Of a stretch of 64,000 bases of DNA, positions 34,013-43,831 are shown piece by piece. A program made the position numbers and the translations under genes. The DNA is from Mytilinidion resinicola. Taxonomy: Eukaryota; Ascomycota; Dothideomycetes; Mytilinidiales; Mytilinidiaceae. The first letter of the stretch is position 1, and the number at the start of each line of letters is the position of its first letter. The notes beneath the pieces were generated by a model, which saw nothing but the letters and a program-made list of their open reading frames with translations, did no database searches and was not told the origin of the DNA. The DNA lies in NCBI RefSeq assembly GCF_010093595.1, contig NW_022985462.1, forward strand, positions 8,948-72,947, given 5' to 3'.

Positions 34013-34603
34013 CTAGTAGTCCAACATGCTGGTGTCTTTCGTCGGCGTCGGGGGGGCGTCTAGGTCTCGGTGGCGGTTGGTAAAACGACGCGGCGGGGGG
34101 CTACGACGACGAGGCGGGGTGGTCGGTCCACGACGGTCTGGCGAGCGCGAGCGACGGCGGGTCCAGGGGTTCTGGATTGGAGGCGTGCGGCGACGGGTGT
34201 GACGGGCCCGATCGCTGCCCGAAGGCGTCTCCAGCTGGGCGCGGAGGTGCTGGTTCTCTGCCCGCAGGTGCCTGACCTCGGCGTCCCGGCGGCTGAGGGC
34301 CTCCAGGAGGCCTCGGATCTGCTCCTCCTGCTCCTCAAGGGTGAGGGCTTGGGCGGCGACGGTGTGCTCCGCGGCATCTCTAAGGTGCTCTACGGCAGCT
34401 GCGTGGTGCTCAGCGACGTCGCGGCGGCGCTGCTGCTGGCGGCTGATATTGGCGACCTCGTCTAGACGGTCCCGAATCGCCGCGATCTCTACGTCCATGG
34501 GTTGAGGTGGTGGTGGGGGTCCTCGGACGTACAGCTGGCGCTGTCGGAATGGCACGCCAGCTTCCTCGTCTACGGCCTCTTGTTTGATGATGAAGCCCGA
34601 CAT
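34013..34603 (-). CDS. Coiled-coil protein with Arg/Pro-rich tail, unknown function
   Basis: A frame of 196 aa from ATG 34603. An upstream in-frame extension exists, but it lacks coding character. Residues 1-35 carry IIKQEAVDEEAG (resembling a SUMO-acceptor psi-K-x-E site, IKQE) and a Pro run. Residues about 38-130 form a strongly predicted coiled coil, with heptad-like Leu/Ile/Ala spacing (IAAIRDRLDEVANI, TLEEQEEQIRGLLEALSRRD, RHLRAENQHLRAQLE). The C terminus is basic with Arg/Ser/Pro repeats (RRRSRSPDRRGPTTPPRRRSP) and ends in an acidic DTSMLDY-like tail. Nothing identifies a family. It could be a nuclear protein, possibly of transposon origin given the flanking tandem array; that is inference. 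Confidence 0.6.
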   Translation of the reverse strand: MSGFIIKQEAVDEEAGVPFRQRQLYVRGPPPPPQPMDVEIAAIRDRLDEVANISRQQQRRRDVAEHHAAAVEHLRDAAEHTVAAQALTLEEQEEQIRGLLEALSRRDAEVRHLRAENQHLRAQLETPSGSDRARHTRRRTPPIQNPWTRRRSRSPDRRGPTTPPRRRSPPPRRFTNRHRDLDAPPTPTKDTSMLDY

Positions 34604-37600
34604 TGCGAATTCAGGGGCGTCTTGTGCGTGGTTTGGAGAGGTAATAACGCTGTCAGTGGTGTCTCGTCGAGATCTGTAGGTTCGCTGTGATGTCGGTGGT
34701 GCGCGCAGGAAAGGAGAGTAGCAGCAGGGGCGTGCAGAAAAGGAACACAAAATGCACGGACCACAAGCGAGTAGCGACTCGACTGCCTTCATCCACCCCT
34801 AGCAGTAGGAAACTCAGCCTGTTAGAGCTCGTGAATCAGGAGGCGTAAAGAGCAGCAGCTCTAGATGAAGAGAATCCAGACAGGAAGCCAGCAACAGCAT
34901 GAACAGGGCGACGCCGTCAGGAGGGAGCAGGCGGTCTCCTTGGGCTTGACCACCATGCCTCCGCAACACCACCACAACAACCACCTTTTGCGGCTCTTCA
35001 ACGCCAGCCTGCGCTCATGCGACTCGCCGCGTGAACACAAGATAACAAACATCCTCATCTTGTCCCCACAAAGCTGACACCGGGTGCTAGAACTGCCATG
35101 AACACCTCCGACTCGAGCCACACGCTACGGGTGCTCAGCACCCCATCAAGTCTTCCTTTCACGCGGACCGTGTTGAAAGCCTGCAGGGGTAGTAGCACTT
35201 CTTAGGGTCTCCTGGCCATTACGAAGGTAGAGATTCCAAGATGTCAACTTCCAGACTCTTCAAACCGCTCTCAGGCCGGATCTCCTTTGCGTATCTGTTC
35301 TAGGATTTCTTCCTTTTCCTATGCTTTTCTTATACTCTTCAATCTTTCTGTCTTTCATTCTTTACGGATCTCCAGTTGGATTTAATGGAATGAAATATAC
35401 GAAGCTTGTCTGAATGAAATGAAGAAATCAGACTGAAAGAAGATAGAATCGAAGGTAAAGAAATTCGACTGGAACTTATTGTACGGCGTACGCATTGGGA
35501 TCCCAGACTAGAAGCGTAACTAGAGCAGTGGATTCTACAGTTTCCGTCGGTGTCAGAGGACTGATGGTTGATAGAAGTCATCAAAGACGACGTCGTCTGC
35601 AGTTTCAGAATCATAGATTCTGCGTGAACTACGAGGAATTGGCAGTCGAGGTCCGGAGAGTCTACAAGAGCGAGTTCTTATTGTACTCGGCGTACGTTGA
35701 GGCATGCCATACTGGTACATGACATGTACCAAATTGCCATCCATGGCAGGCTGTGGTCATACCAAACATATGCGTTCAGAGTGGATCCAGCCCTGAAAAC
35801 GGCACGCTGGAGCATCGTTTTAGCATCTACTCTTTGGGGAACCCGGCATGTGGCCAGTGTAGCGGGTCTTAGAAGACATGATGCCACGCATCGGCTTGCG
35901 AATATGGAAGCGTGCTTAGAGTATCGCGTATCTTACCGAGAGTCTCACCTGGGGCGAGAGTGCTTTCGCGGACAGCAACTAATGGAAGCCATGCTGGAAG
36001 AGCGAACCAGCAAAAATTACGTCGGTGAAGCCCCTAGAGAAGATTCAAGGCGGCCTGTCAACATGATGCGCAATGCAGAACAGTTGAACAGGCCAACTAG
36101 GGTTGTTTCTGACAGTTGCCCTTTCGCATGCGGTCCCTAAGCCAATCTACAAGAGCAAATGTGCAGCCTGCGCCGGTTGTCGCTCATAAGCCTGGCCGAT
36201 ATGGATGGCGAGGTGCGATCCATGTCGAATAGCGCGCACATATGCTGTCTCGTATAGGCCAAGCCACGCGTTATAGGTGTCTTTTCTCGCGTTGTCTTCG
36301 ATAGGACCGGCCGGCGGAGATGGCGGCGAGGTTCATGGCTGGGAAGGGTCGCGGCACTGAGACGGGAGGAAGCGACCGGTATCGTGAAGCTCCAGGAGGC
36401 CGAGTGTTCTTGGACACAGACTTTCTCTAACGGAGGAAGCTGCGGTATCCATGCGATGGAGATGTAGCTCTGGGACAACGGACGGGAGTCGTCGTTGACG
36501 CCAGGGCTCATCGCCACAAGGCTTCGTTATCCAAGCGCAGAATCCTTCGAGCATCGCCCGCTAGCAGGCAGCCTGCTATTCTCGCTGATTGTTTCTAGAA
36601 TGAGGAGGTGCGTTGCTGATTATGTCTCAAGAATAGTCGGGATGTGTGGGAGCTGCGCGCCGGGCGTTGTTCGCCTCAGGGATCAGAGAGGGGCATGGCT
36701 AAGGGCCGACGACTATCATGGGAGCACTATAGGCAGGCCTTGGCCCTCATGATGACGGGAGAATAGAGAGTGGATACTGGTGGATGGTCGCGAGGGAAGT
36801 GGTGTTGAGTAGGAGGTCGCGGAAGGGTTGACGTTGATGTTTGGTACCACTGCCCCCCACTACACCGTATTTGCCTCTTCCTAACACGCGAAACTCGCAG
36901 CGGACCTATTCTACTTGAGTCAACATCAACGTCAAAGGAAGCATCACGAAGTCTATCTTATGATAGGCATTTAAGAGTGCGCCTGCCTGTATACTGACAG
37001 TGCCGTACAGCCGAGCACAACGCGACTGAGACCGTCAGCATAGCGCCCGCGAGCCCCTAGTGGCTTCACGACATACAGCCATTACCACCTCCCGCCGGTC
37101 TCTTCAGAGCATAGAAACTGGCCTCGGGATCCGATTCAAGAAGCGACAGACATCGCCGACGATGCCCATTCGGCTCTTACGGAAGACAAATGAGCAGTGG
37201 ATGTCTACAGGCATCGAAACAGCGGAACAATCATCAGAGCTTCATCTGCCTTTGGTAATGGGAGAAGATGATCGTATCTAGCGGCGTATTATCCTACGTG
37301 TATGTTGCCCGTGCAAAGCTTTGGCCTGGCTTCGTTCCTTTCAAATGCAAAAAGAAAACGACATACACTTCGATCCTCAGGACTATCTAGGCACCACCAA
37401 CTAACTGCTCAGGCGGAACCGAGAGATACACGAGGAAGGTTTAAGAGAAACAAGAAAACTACAAATGACAAGATACTTGCTGCTGTTTCTCCAGAAAGCC
37501 AAGCTCTGTTCCCCACAGGGGCATATGGAGACATGCCTCTGGCCCGCATGTCCCCATCCTGCGGAACGCCTGCGAGCATGCCCGATTCCACGTCGTCTGT

Positions 37601-38512
37601 GTCACAACTTGATGTTTACAAAGTCTGCACTACTCGGCGCTTCCCTGCGCATGGTCAGCACACTCACTAGAGTCGAACTATCTATCATAGCCGCCCCGAT
37701 CTCGCTTGCATCTCATTTCTGAAGAGTCTGTGACATTTAATTTAATAGTTCGCGCGAATCTAAACATTCTCTTTCGCGCAATGCATTGCGTTTCTCATAG
37801 CTCATCTTTCAGGGTATCAAGTCGTTGCTATTACAGTCTCTTTCTCGGCGATCGCCCTTACCGTCGTTGTATCGCATTTGTTCACACGCTTCGTCTTGAT
37901 TCGGAATGCGAACACGGGAGATTTTTGCATAGCGCTAGCCATGGTAAACTTTGTTGCACAGATCCTCACTCAATAACTACATGCTAGCAAGCTCGTCTAC
38001 GGCGGACTACAGTAGAGCACGTTGATTCCGTGAAAGTCACGTGCACATTACATTACCTGCAAATGCGACTATCCGCAGGTAAGGCCTTATTATCTAACAA
38101 TAGCTGATGGCCTACAAATATGAGTTCCTTTTAGTAGCCCTTGACGCAATAGAGTCTAGTTTAACGCTTCCTACGCTTCCTAGGGACATATTGGCTCCTC
38201 CAAAGATTAGTCCACAATTTCCCTATTTGATGTTGATATGGTTGGTATTTGGTATTAGTGTTTCGCTATTCTATATTGGATATCTATTTGCGCTCTAACG
38301 TGAAACCATGTCTCAGGTTCTACGACCTCGCGTCTAAACATCCTGTCAATTTTACAGGCATGAAGCCGTGATTTCGGTCCACCACTTGGTACTCGGCATC
38401 TTACCGACCCTCGGACTAATATCATCTCGTGCTCATAGTCCATTGGAAGTCTTACGCCAGCTCCATAATCACACCCGGAACGCCTCGCTCAAAACCAGAT
38501 CCTAAAAAATCC
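34604..38512. other. 3.9-kb gene-poor stretch
   Basis: I see no supported gene. Short frames (for example 35697-36140 plus, 36137-36517 minus, 37302-37670 plus) have no domains, signal peptides or coherent codon pattern. The part from about 37700 to 38300 is AT-richer than its surroundings, which could reflect a decayed mobile element, but no terminal repeats or transposase pieces are visible. Confidence 0.5.
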
Positions 38513-40097
38513 TCAGAATATCCTTTTGGTACTCGGTTTCACCCATCTTGCCTCCTCACACGTATGCTCACTCATCCACTGCTTGATCTTCACGTTATCC
38601 CATCCCGCATGGAACACCTTTTCCTCTTCGCTCCAATCTTCTTCGCCCTCAGGATCTTTCCGTTGCCCGAGCCTGAATGAACGCACGAATGTGCAACGGT
38701 CGCGGCGGAATGTATACTGGAAACATCCGCCATGCTTGCGGCACTCCGAAGCGCATCCGTCCACAGACTTATGTGCGGGCGAGTCGTCAGGTTCTTGCCA
38801 GCCGTCCCAGTCGGCGTTATCCCAGTCCTTGCGGGGCTCAAACGTGCCGAGACCGATGTGTGCTGCGATGTCGGCGTAGAGTATAGGGCGCTGTGGCCTA
38901 TTAGTACTTCAAATTGGCCACTTCAAGTCCGTATGGCCTATCTGTGCACTCACACTCTCATTCCACCGCATCGTCCATTCCCAAAACGACCCCATCTCCT
39001 CCACCTCGTCTTATGCATACTGATAGCAGGCTGACACCAAAACCTTTCCGCAAACGGGATCCCACGCAATGGATGCGGATTAAACATCGGAAACAGCCCA
39101 CTCAACGTGACACCATGCTCCCACAACGCCCACCCGAGCATCGAATCCCCACAGCACTCCCCCCTCAAATCCCGCTCATACTGCGCGTTGATCCCCGGCT
39201 TGACAAGCTCCCCATACGCCCCCGTCTCCCGATCCAGCAATTTCTTGACCGCGGCGGCGGAAACCACGAACCCGGCCCCGCCGTACGCGAACCATGTTTT
39301 CGGTAAGCCAGGGGGGGTGCGGCCGGGCGAGGGGGAGCCGAAGTAGAGAGGCACGCGGGGGTCGAAGCGGTCGAGGAGTTGGAAGAGGTTGTCCCATATG
39401 ATGAAGGTGTCGGACTCTAGGAAGACGTACCATTCCGCGGAGGGGTTGGATGCGTGTGCGTATTCGACCATAGGTAGGAATTTGTACTTGTCTAGCCGCC
39501 ACCCACCTTTCCGGTTGAAATCCCCGCTCTTTAACGGCTCTTTCTGCGCGTGGTAGGCGTCGAAGTCGGCGTTATTATCTTGTAGGGAAGGGGGCAAGTC
39601 GGCGAGCACGTCGAATGCGGTGCGGGAGTCGACGATTGAGTCCATATCTGAGGCGACGAGAAGGTTGGGGATGCATTTTGAAACGGAGGTGAGTTGGGCG
39701 GTTAGACGTTCGGAGGGTTCGCTGGCGCCGATTTTGAGGGTAACTTGGATATTCGAGAGGAGGTGGGTTGGGAAGGGGGCGCAGATGTCGTCCTTGGGGG
39801 TAGTGGTGGATTGTATGGGGGAAGAGCAGTGAAAGCGGGGACTGGGAGGCCAGCTCCAGTACTCGACGTCATCATCTGTGGACTCGGTTTTGGGAGGTTG
39901 TAGGGAAGGAGGAGGTGGAGTTTGAGGTTCTGGGTTGGGCGGGGATGACTCTGGAAGGGGTTCTTCGACGGGTTTCTTTGTGAAGAAATTGGATGGGTAG
40001 AACCAGGGCGATTGGCTGAGGACGATGAGGGAGGTGAGAAGACGAAAATAGCAGCGATGATGTAGAGGCCTCGCCCTCGAAAGTTTGAGGCCAACAT
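38513..40097 (-). CDS. Glycosyltransferase family 31-like, with frame changes
   Basis: The main frame runs leftward from about 40040 to 38950 and contains IQVTLKIGASEPSERLTAQL, FLPMVEYAHASNPSAEWYVFLESDTFIIWDN (quoted as AEWYVFLESDTFIIWDN, with the ESDT metal-binding DxD-like motif) and KTWFAYGGAGFVVSAAAVKKL. It also has DLRGECCGDSMLGWAL and the family's late MHKT segment. A Cys-rich C-terminal exon (about 38880-38513) reads DGCASECRKHGGCFQYTF and ends STKRIF. These are the order and motifs of fungal Golgi GT31-like proteins (DUF604 type). Two places change frame by one base: near the N-terminal anchor (ATG at 40097; RGRGLYIIAAIFVF then LTSLIVLSQSPWFYP) and after MHKT, where EEMGSFWEWTMRWNE resumes. 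The gene may be damaged, or the sequence may contain single-base errors. The acceptor sugar is unknown. Confidence 0.65.
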
Positions 40098-41064
40098 GCC
40101 AATTGATGAGATGAAGCAGACAAGAAGCAAAAGGAAGACAAGAAGAGGAAGAAGAGACAAAGACAAAGAAATACTAATATTATTTAGTGTAGGTACGACC
40201 ACTATTCCTCCATACCGTTCCTGAGCCTTCTGTGCCGTGTATCTATTCTAGGCCTTTCATTCACTGGCGCAGCCTTACAAGAAACAAGGAACTGCATCCT
40301 ACAGGAGTGGTGAGATACGATGACCTGCTGGCTTCGTCACAGCTGCGGCCCATTTTGATAGGTACTTCCTTGACGACCAGGCTAGCTCTACTTAGCAGCG
40401 CGTTACAAGTTTCGAGGCAGACTAGAGATAGTGGAAGGATTTTGGGGCGGACAACTGGGCCACAATCAAGCGAAGGGCGAGGCTGACACGCTAATAGGCC
40501 GCTAGATCCAAAACATCCGTTTCTTATCGATGCCAGCGGAACGCAATTCTTGGAAAGGGTGCCTTCCTCCCCTGGAACCGAGCGGGGATCGCCGCTCCAG
40601 GCCACGTTTCATCACGTGAAGGATGGATCTCTAGCCACCCGATCGGGACTGTGGCGCTCACGAAGCGCTCACGTGGCGCTCTTCTAGACCATGGATCAAC
40701 AGCACGCTATCCCATCTTTAAAATGTTCCATTTGACACTATTCCTGTTCCTGTCGAAACGCCGTGATAGCTTCGGCGGCATCGTGGCGCTTGTACCTTTT
40801 GTATCTGTGGCGCTCAAAGACTTCGCTGAAGGGAGTCGAGGCTTCAAATTTGGGACGCGGGACGCGCAAGGCTGCCCCTCGGATGGTCTAGCTGCCGTGA
40901 AGACGGCTCCTTTTCGCAATTCATTAGAGTCATGAGGCAGTATATAGCTTGCGGTGTCGGCGCCGTGAAGAAGTTTTCGAATTATCTCGAGTCTGTCGCT
41001 CTTTTTGCAGTTCCGTTGGATCTATTCATTCTTTTGTTACGCGTCTGTCGTCTTTTTCGCCGTC
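40098..41064. other. Promoter region of the GH128 gene
   Basis: No gene is supported. The sequence contains four copies of a GTGGCGCT motif (see the separate entry) and a weak AT-rich leader before the GH128 start at 41065. Confidence 0.5.
40651..40815 (+). promoter_or_regulatory. Four GTGGCGCT motifs upstream of GH128 gene
   Basis: The 8-mer GTGGCGCT occurs at about 40651, 40673, 40783 and 40806, and a partial GCGCTC lies between the first two. The copies lie 250-410 bp upstream of the start codon, all on the plus strand. A cis-regulatory role is inference; no known fungal factor is claimed. Confidence 0.4.
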
Positions 41065-42432
41065 ATGCGCCCTTTCCACCTTTTGATACCCTTCTTATGC
41101 GTTGCATATGCCGCGCCGACTACAACCGCGCCGTGTACGTGTAAGAGCCTTGCGACTTCGCTTGGTAAGACGAGCACTCGGACTGTGACTGGGTCCGCAT
41201 CGTGTACGGGCCTAAAGCTCAAGCCGACCTGCTCAACTTCGACCGTAAAGACCTCAACCAAAAAGTCATCGTCTTCGACAAAAATAAGTTCAACCACCAA
41301 AAAGACCAGCTCCACGAGCACCAAGAAGACATCCACATCTGCAGTCAAGACCTCTAGCTCTTCAGTCAAGACCTCCAGCTCTTCATCCAAGACATCTAGC
41401 TCTTCAGTCAAGACATCTAGCTCTTCAGTCAAGACATCTAGCTCTTCAGTCAAGACATCTAGCTCTTCAGTCAAGACATCTAGCTCTTCAATCAAGACCT
41501 CTACCTCCACATCGAAGCCCGTGACGTCCTCCTCTTCCGTGAAGACATCTGCTTCATCAACCCTCTCAGCAACGACACTCAAGACCTCTTCCTCTTCTGT
41601 CCAGCCATCCACATCCACATCGGCCACGACGCTCCGAACCTCCACAACGTCCTTTTCTTCCACTTGCGTTCCAAGCCCCACCCGCAGCGCCGGCAAGCGT
41701 GGCCTGAGCTACAACGACGCTACCCTGACCCAACTCTTCTCCCTCTCCTGCGGAAGTAAAGCCTCTAAGGTCAACTGGGCCTACAACTGGTGGAGCGGCT
41801 ACTATGCCTCCGGAACACCCCAAAGCGGCCTCAGCACCGTGGTTACCTACATCCCCATGCTGTGGTCCGCCGCGTCCGACCTAACCAGCATCTGGAACAC
41901 CAACGTTCAAACCGCCATTGCTGCCGGGACCGACGCTGTGCTTGCCTTCAACGAGCCTGATGGATGCTCTGATGGTGGATCGTGCATGGACATCCCATCT
42001 GCGGTCGCCGGATACAAACAGTGGATGAACCCGCTTGCAGGTCAAGTGCGCCTAGGAGCACCAGCTGTCACGAACGGCGGATCGCCAATGGGGCTGACCT
42101 ATCTCTCGAACTTCCTTGGTAATTGCACTAGCTGTCAGGTGGACTTCATCCCGATACACTGGTACAACGACGCGTCGCAGATCGCGGACTTCAAGTCGCA
42201 GGTGCAGAACGCGTACTCGATTGGAGGAGGACGGCCGTTGTGGATTACCGAGTTTGGGTGCACGAGTGGGACGGAGGCGCAAATTGAGACGTTCATGAAG
42301 GCGGCGTTGACGTGGTTGGATGGGTTGTCGTATGTGGAGCGCTATGCGTGGTTTATGGATGGGCCCGGGTATCTGGTCAATTCGAACGGCTCCGGGTTGA
42401 GCCCGCTGGGCTTGATATATGATACTTATTAA
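41065..42432 (+). CDS. GH128-like secreted glycoside hydrolase with Ser/Thr linker
   Basis: 455 aa from ATG 41065, chosen over an upstream in-frame start because it gives a clean signal peptide (MRPFHLLIPFLCVAYA). A Ser/Thr/Lys-rich linker (about residues 60-220) holds repeated SSSSVKT units and is expected to be heavily O-glycosylated. The catalytic module starts at KRGLSYNDATLTQLF (about 230). It carries the GH128 signature glutamates, AFNEPD (proposed acid/base) and WITEFGCT (proposed nucleophile), plus VDFIPIHWYND and ERYAWFMDG. GH128 enzymes cleave beta-1,3-glucan, and relatives such as the Asl1 type attach to or remodel fungal cell walls. A wall-glucan role is inferred from the family. 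The protein should be secreted; there is no GPI-anchor signal. Confidence 0.85.
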   Translation: MRPFHLLIPFLCVAYAAPTTTAPCTCKSLATSLGKTSTRTVTGSASCTGLKLKPTCSTSTVKTSTKKSSSSTKISSTTKKTSSTSTKKTSTSAVKTSSSSVKTSSSSSKTSSSSVKTSSSSVKTSSSSVKTSSSSVKTSSSSIKTSTSTSKPVTSSSSVKTSASSTLSATTLKTSSSSVQPSTSTSATTLRTSTTSFSSTCVPSPTRSAGKRGLSYNDATLTQLFSLSCGSKASKVNWAYNWWSGYYASGTPQSGLSTVVTYIPMLWSAASDLTSIWNTNVQTAIAAGTDAVLAFNEPDGCSDGGSCMDIPSAVAGYKQWMNPLAGQVRLGAPAVTNGGSPMGLTYLSNFLGNCTSCQVDFIPIHWYNDASQIADFKSQVQNAYSIGGGRPLWITEFGCTSGTEAQIETFMKAALTWLDGLSYVERYAWFMDGPGYLVNSNGSGLSPLGLIYDTY

Positions 42433-43831
42433 CGAATTGAGGCTGAGGTAGTTGGTATGAAGATGATGATTTTGTCATAAGTTTAGGTACACGGATTTAC
42501 CACTGCACGGGTTCTATTCTTGCTCGCCCGACATCACTGTGAGGAGTACCCAGCTAGCTTGTCTTCGGTTAGTCAAACGGTAGCCCTGTTTCCGCTGCGT
42601 CGAGTTTCGAGGAGCTCGAGGGTGGTGAATTTGGACAGGCAACCGTTTACCTGCAATACTAGGGCGAAAGTTTCCTTACATATTTTCGACACCGCTTGTG
42701 GTGTCTTAATGTACTTTTACAGGCCCAAAGCAATGGGTCACACACCTCTTTGCCGCCGTCTAAGGGTGCTCGGTAACATTCCACAAGACGTCTTAGCAAG
42801 GTGTAAGGAAATTCTTATCCTAGCACTATAAGGTAGCTCTGATGATTTCCCACAAGATAAACCCTCTGTATGGCTGAAACAGAAAGGGTGCGCGATACGC
42901 TAGAGGAAAATCATCAAATTTTGAGATTAAGAGAGTTGTTACACTGCCTCGAGTTTCCATTGAATGTATTCCAGCCACGTTCATGGGTGAGATCTAGCAA
43001 GCGAAGTCTTATGTCGCCGAAGTTGATGGGGACTCTGCAAAATACTCTGGTCTTTCCAACCTCCCTAGAGCATTGCGAATGTTTGCTGCGGCTACCCCAA
43101 GCAGGCCGTCACGGATCAGTGTTGGCGGTAAGATGCATTTGCAGGTGCGACAGAGATGAAGGACGAAAACTAGAGCCCCACATCAAACCAACTGTTGGTG
43201 GCCTGTGCGTTAGTGTTTGAGCCCGTTCTGCTTCGATGACAATTCCTTCATCTTCCTCTAAGGTCATGAGAACCGTTCAGGACAGAGACTTTTGCGCAGC
43301 ATATATCCCCTGTATCAACACGAGGGCGTTTGTAGCTTCGCCGACTCTCCCCAGCTTCCTTCACCGCGCCGAGCCGCGTCGCGCGATGGCATGAGCTGAG
43401 GGAAGGATGCTTACCCGGGCCCCTTGGCAGCTTTGCTTGGCCTCTTCCAAGGTTTCTTCTCGCTCTATCCTCAGGCCAGAGTATGCAGGTGCGGTGCATG
43501 AGGTTGGCTTGGCACAATTCAGCTGCTGCGCCAAACAGCCACGATGTCCAGCCCTCGCCGACCTTTTCGCCCCCATCTAATTCCCGTGTAGGGCTCTAAG
43601 CGGCCTTTCCGTAACGCCCTATAAGTCGATTCTTTCCTTACTAGAGTCTCTAGTCAGATCCAATTCCATATAAATCTCCTTATACTTTCACTCTCATCAA
43701 TCTCGCAGCACATTCTAGAGGCTAGCCTCTTGCTTATACCATAAGAATCTTCGTTTCCTAGCAGCCAGTTTTCTTCAGCACCAATCTAGCCATGCTTGAG
43801 AGGACATAATAGAGGTTTCATCGTTGCAGTC
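42433..43831. other. Intergenic region with short repeat copy
   Basis: Holds repeat family 2 copy A at the left edge. The rest (42600-43790) contains no supported gene. The last 200 bases are the leader of the membrane-protein gene. Confidence 0.5.
42485..42556 (+). repeat. Dispersed repeat family 2, copy A
   Basis: Matches 46191-46262 over about 70 bp with shared blocks cacggat, cactgc, tcttgctcgc, cactgtga and agtaccc/agcaccc. Both copies lie shortly downstream of a gene stop (53 bp and 68 bp). Confidence 0.55.

Noticed and set aside
41037..41696. Minus-strand acidic Val/Glu/Leu-rich frame
   Set aside because: Antisense shadow of the SSSSVKT minisatellite in the GH128 gene.
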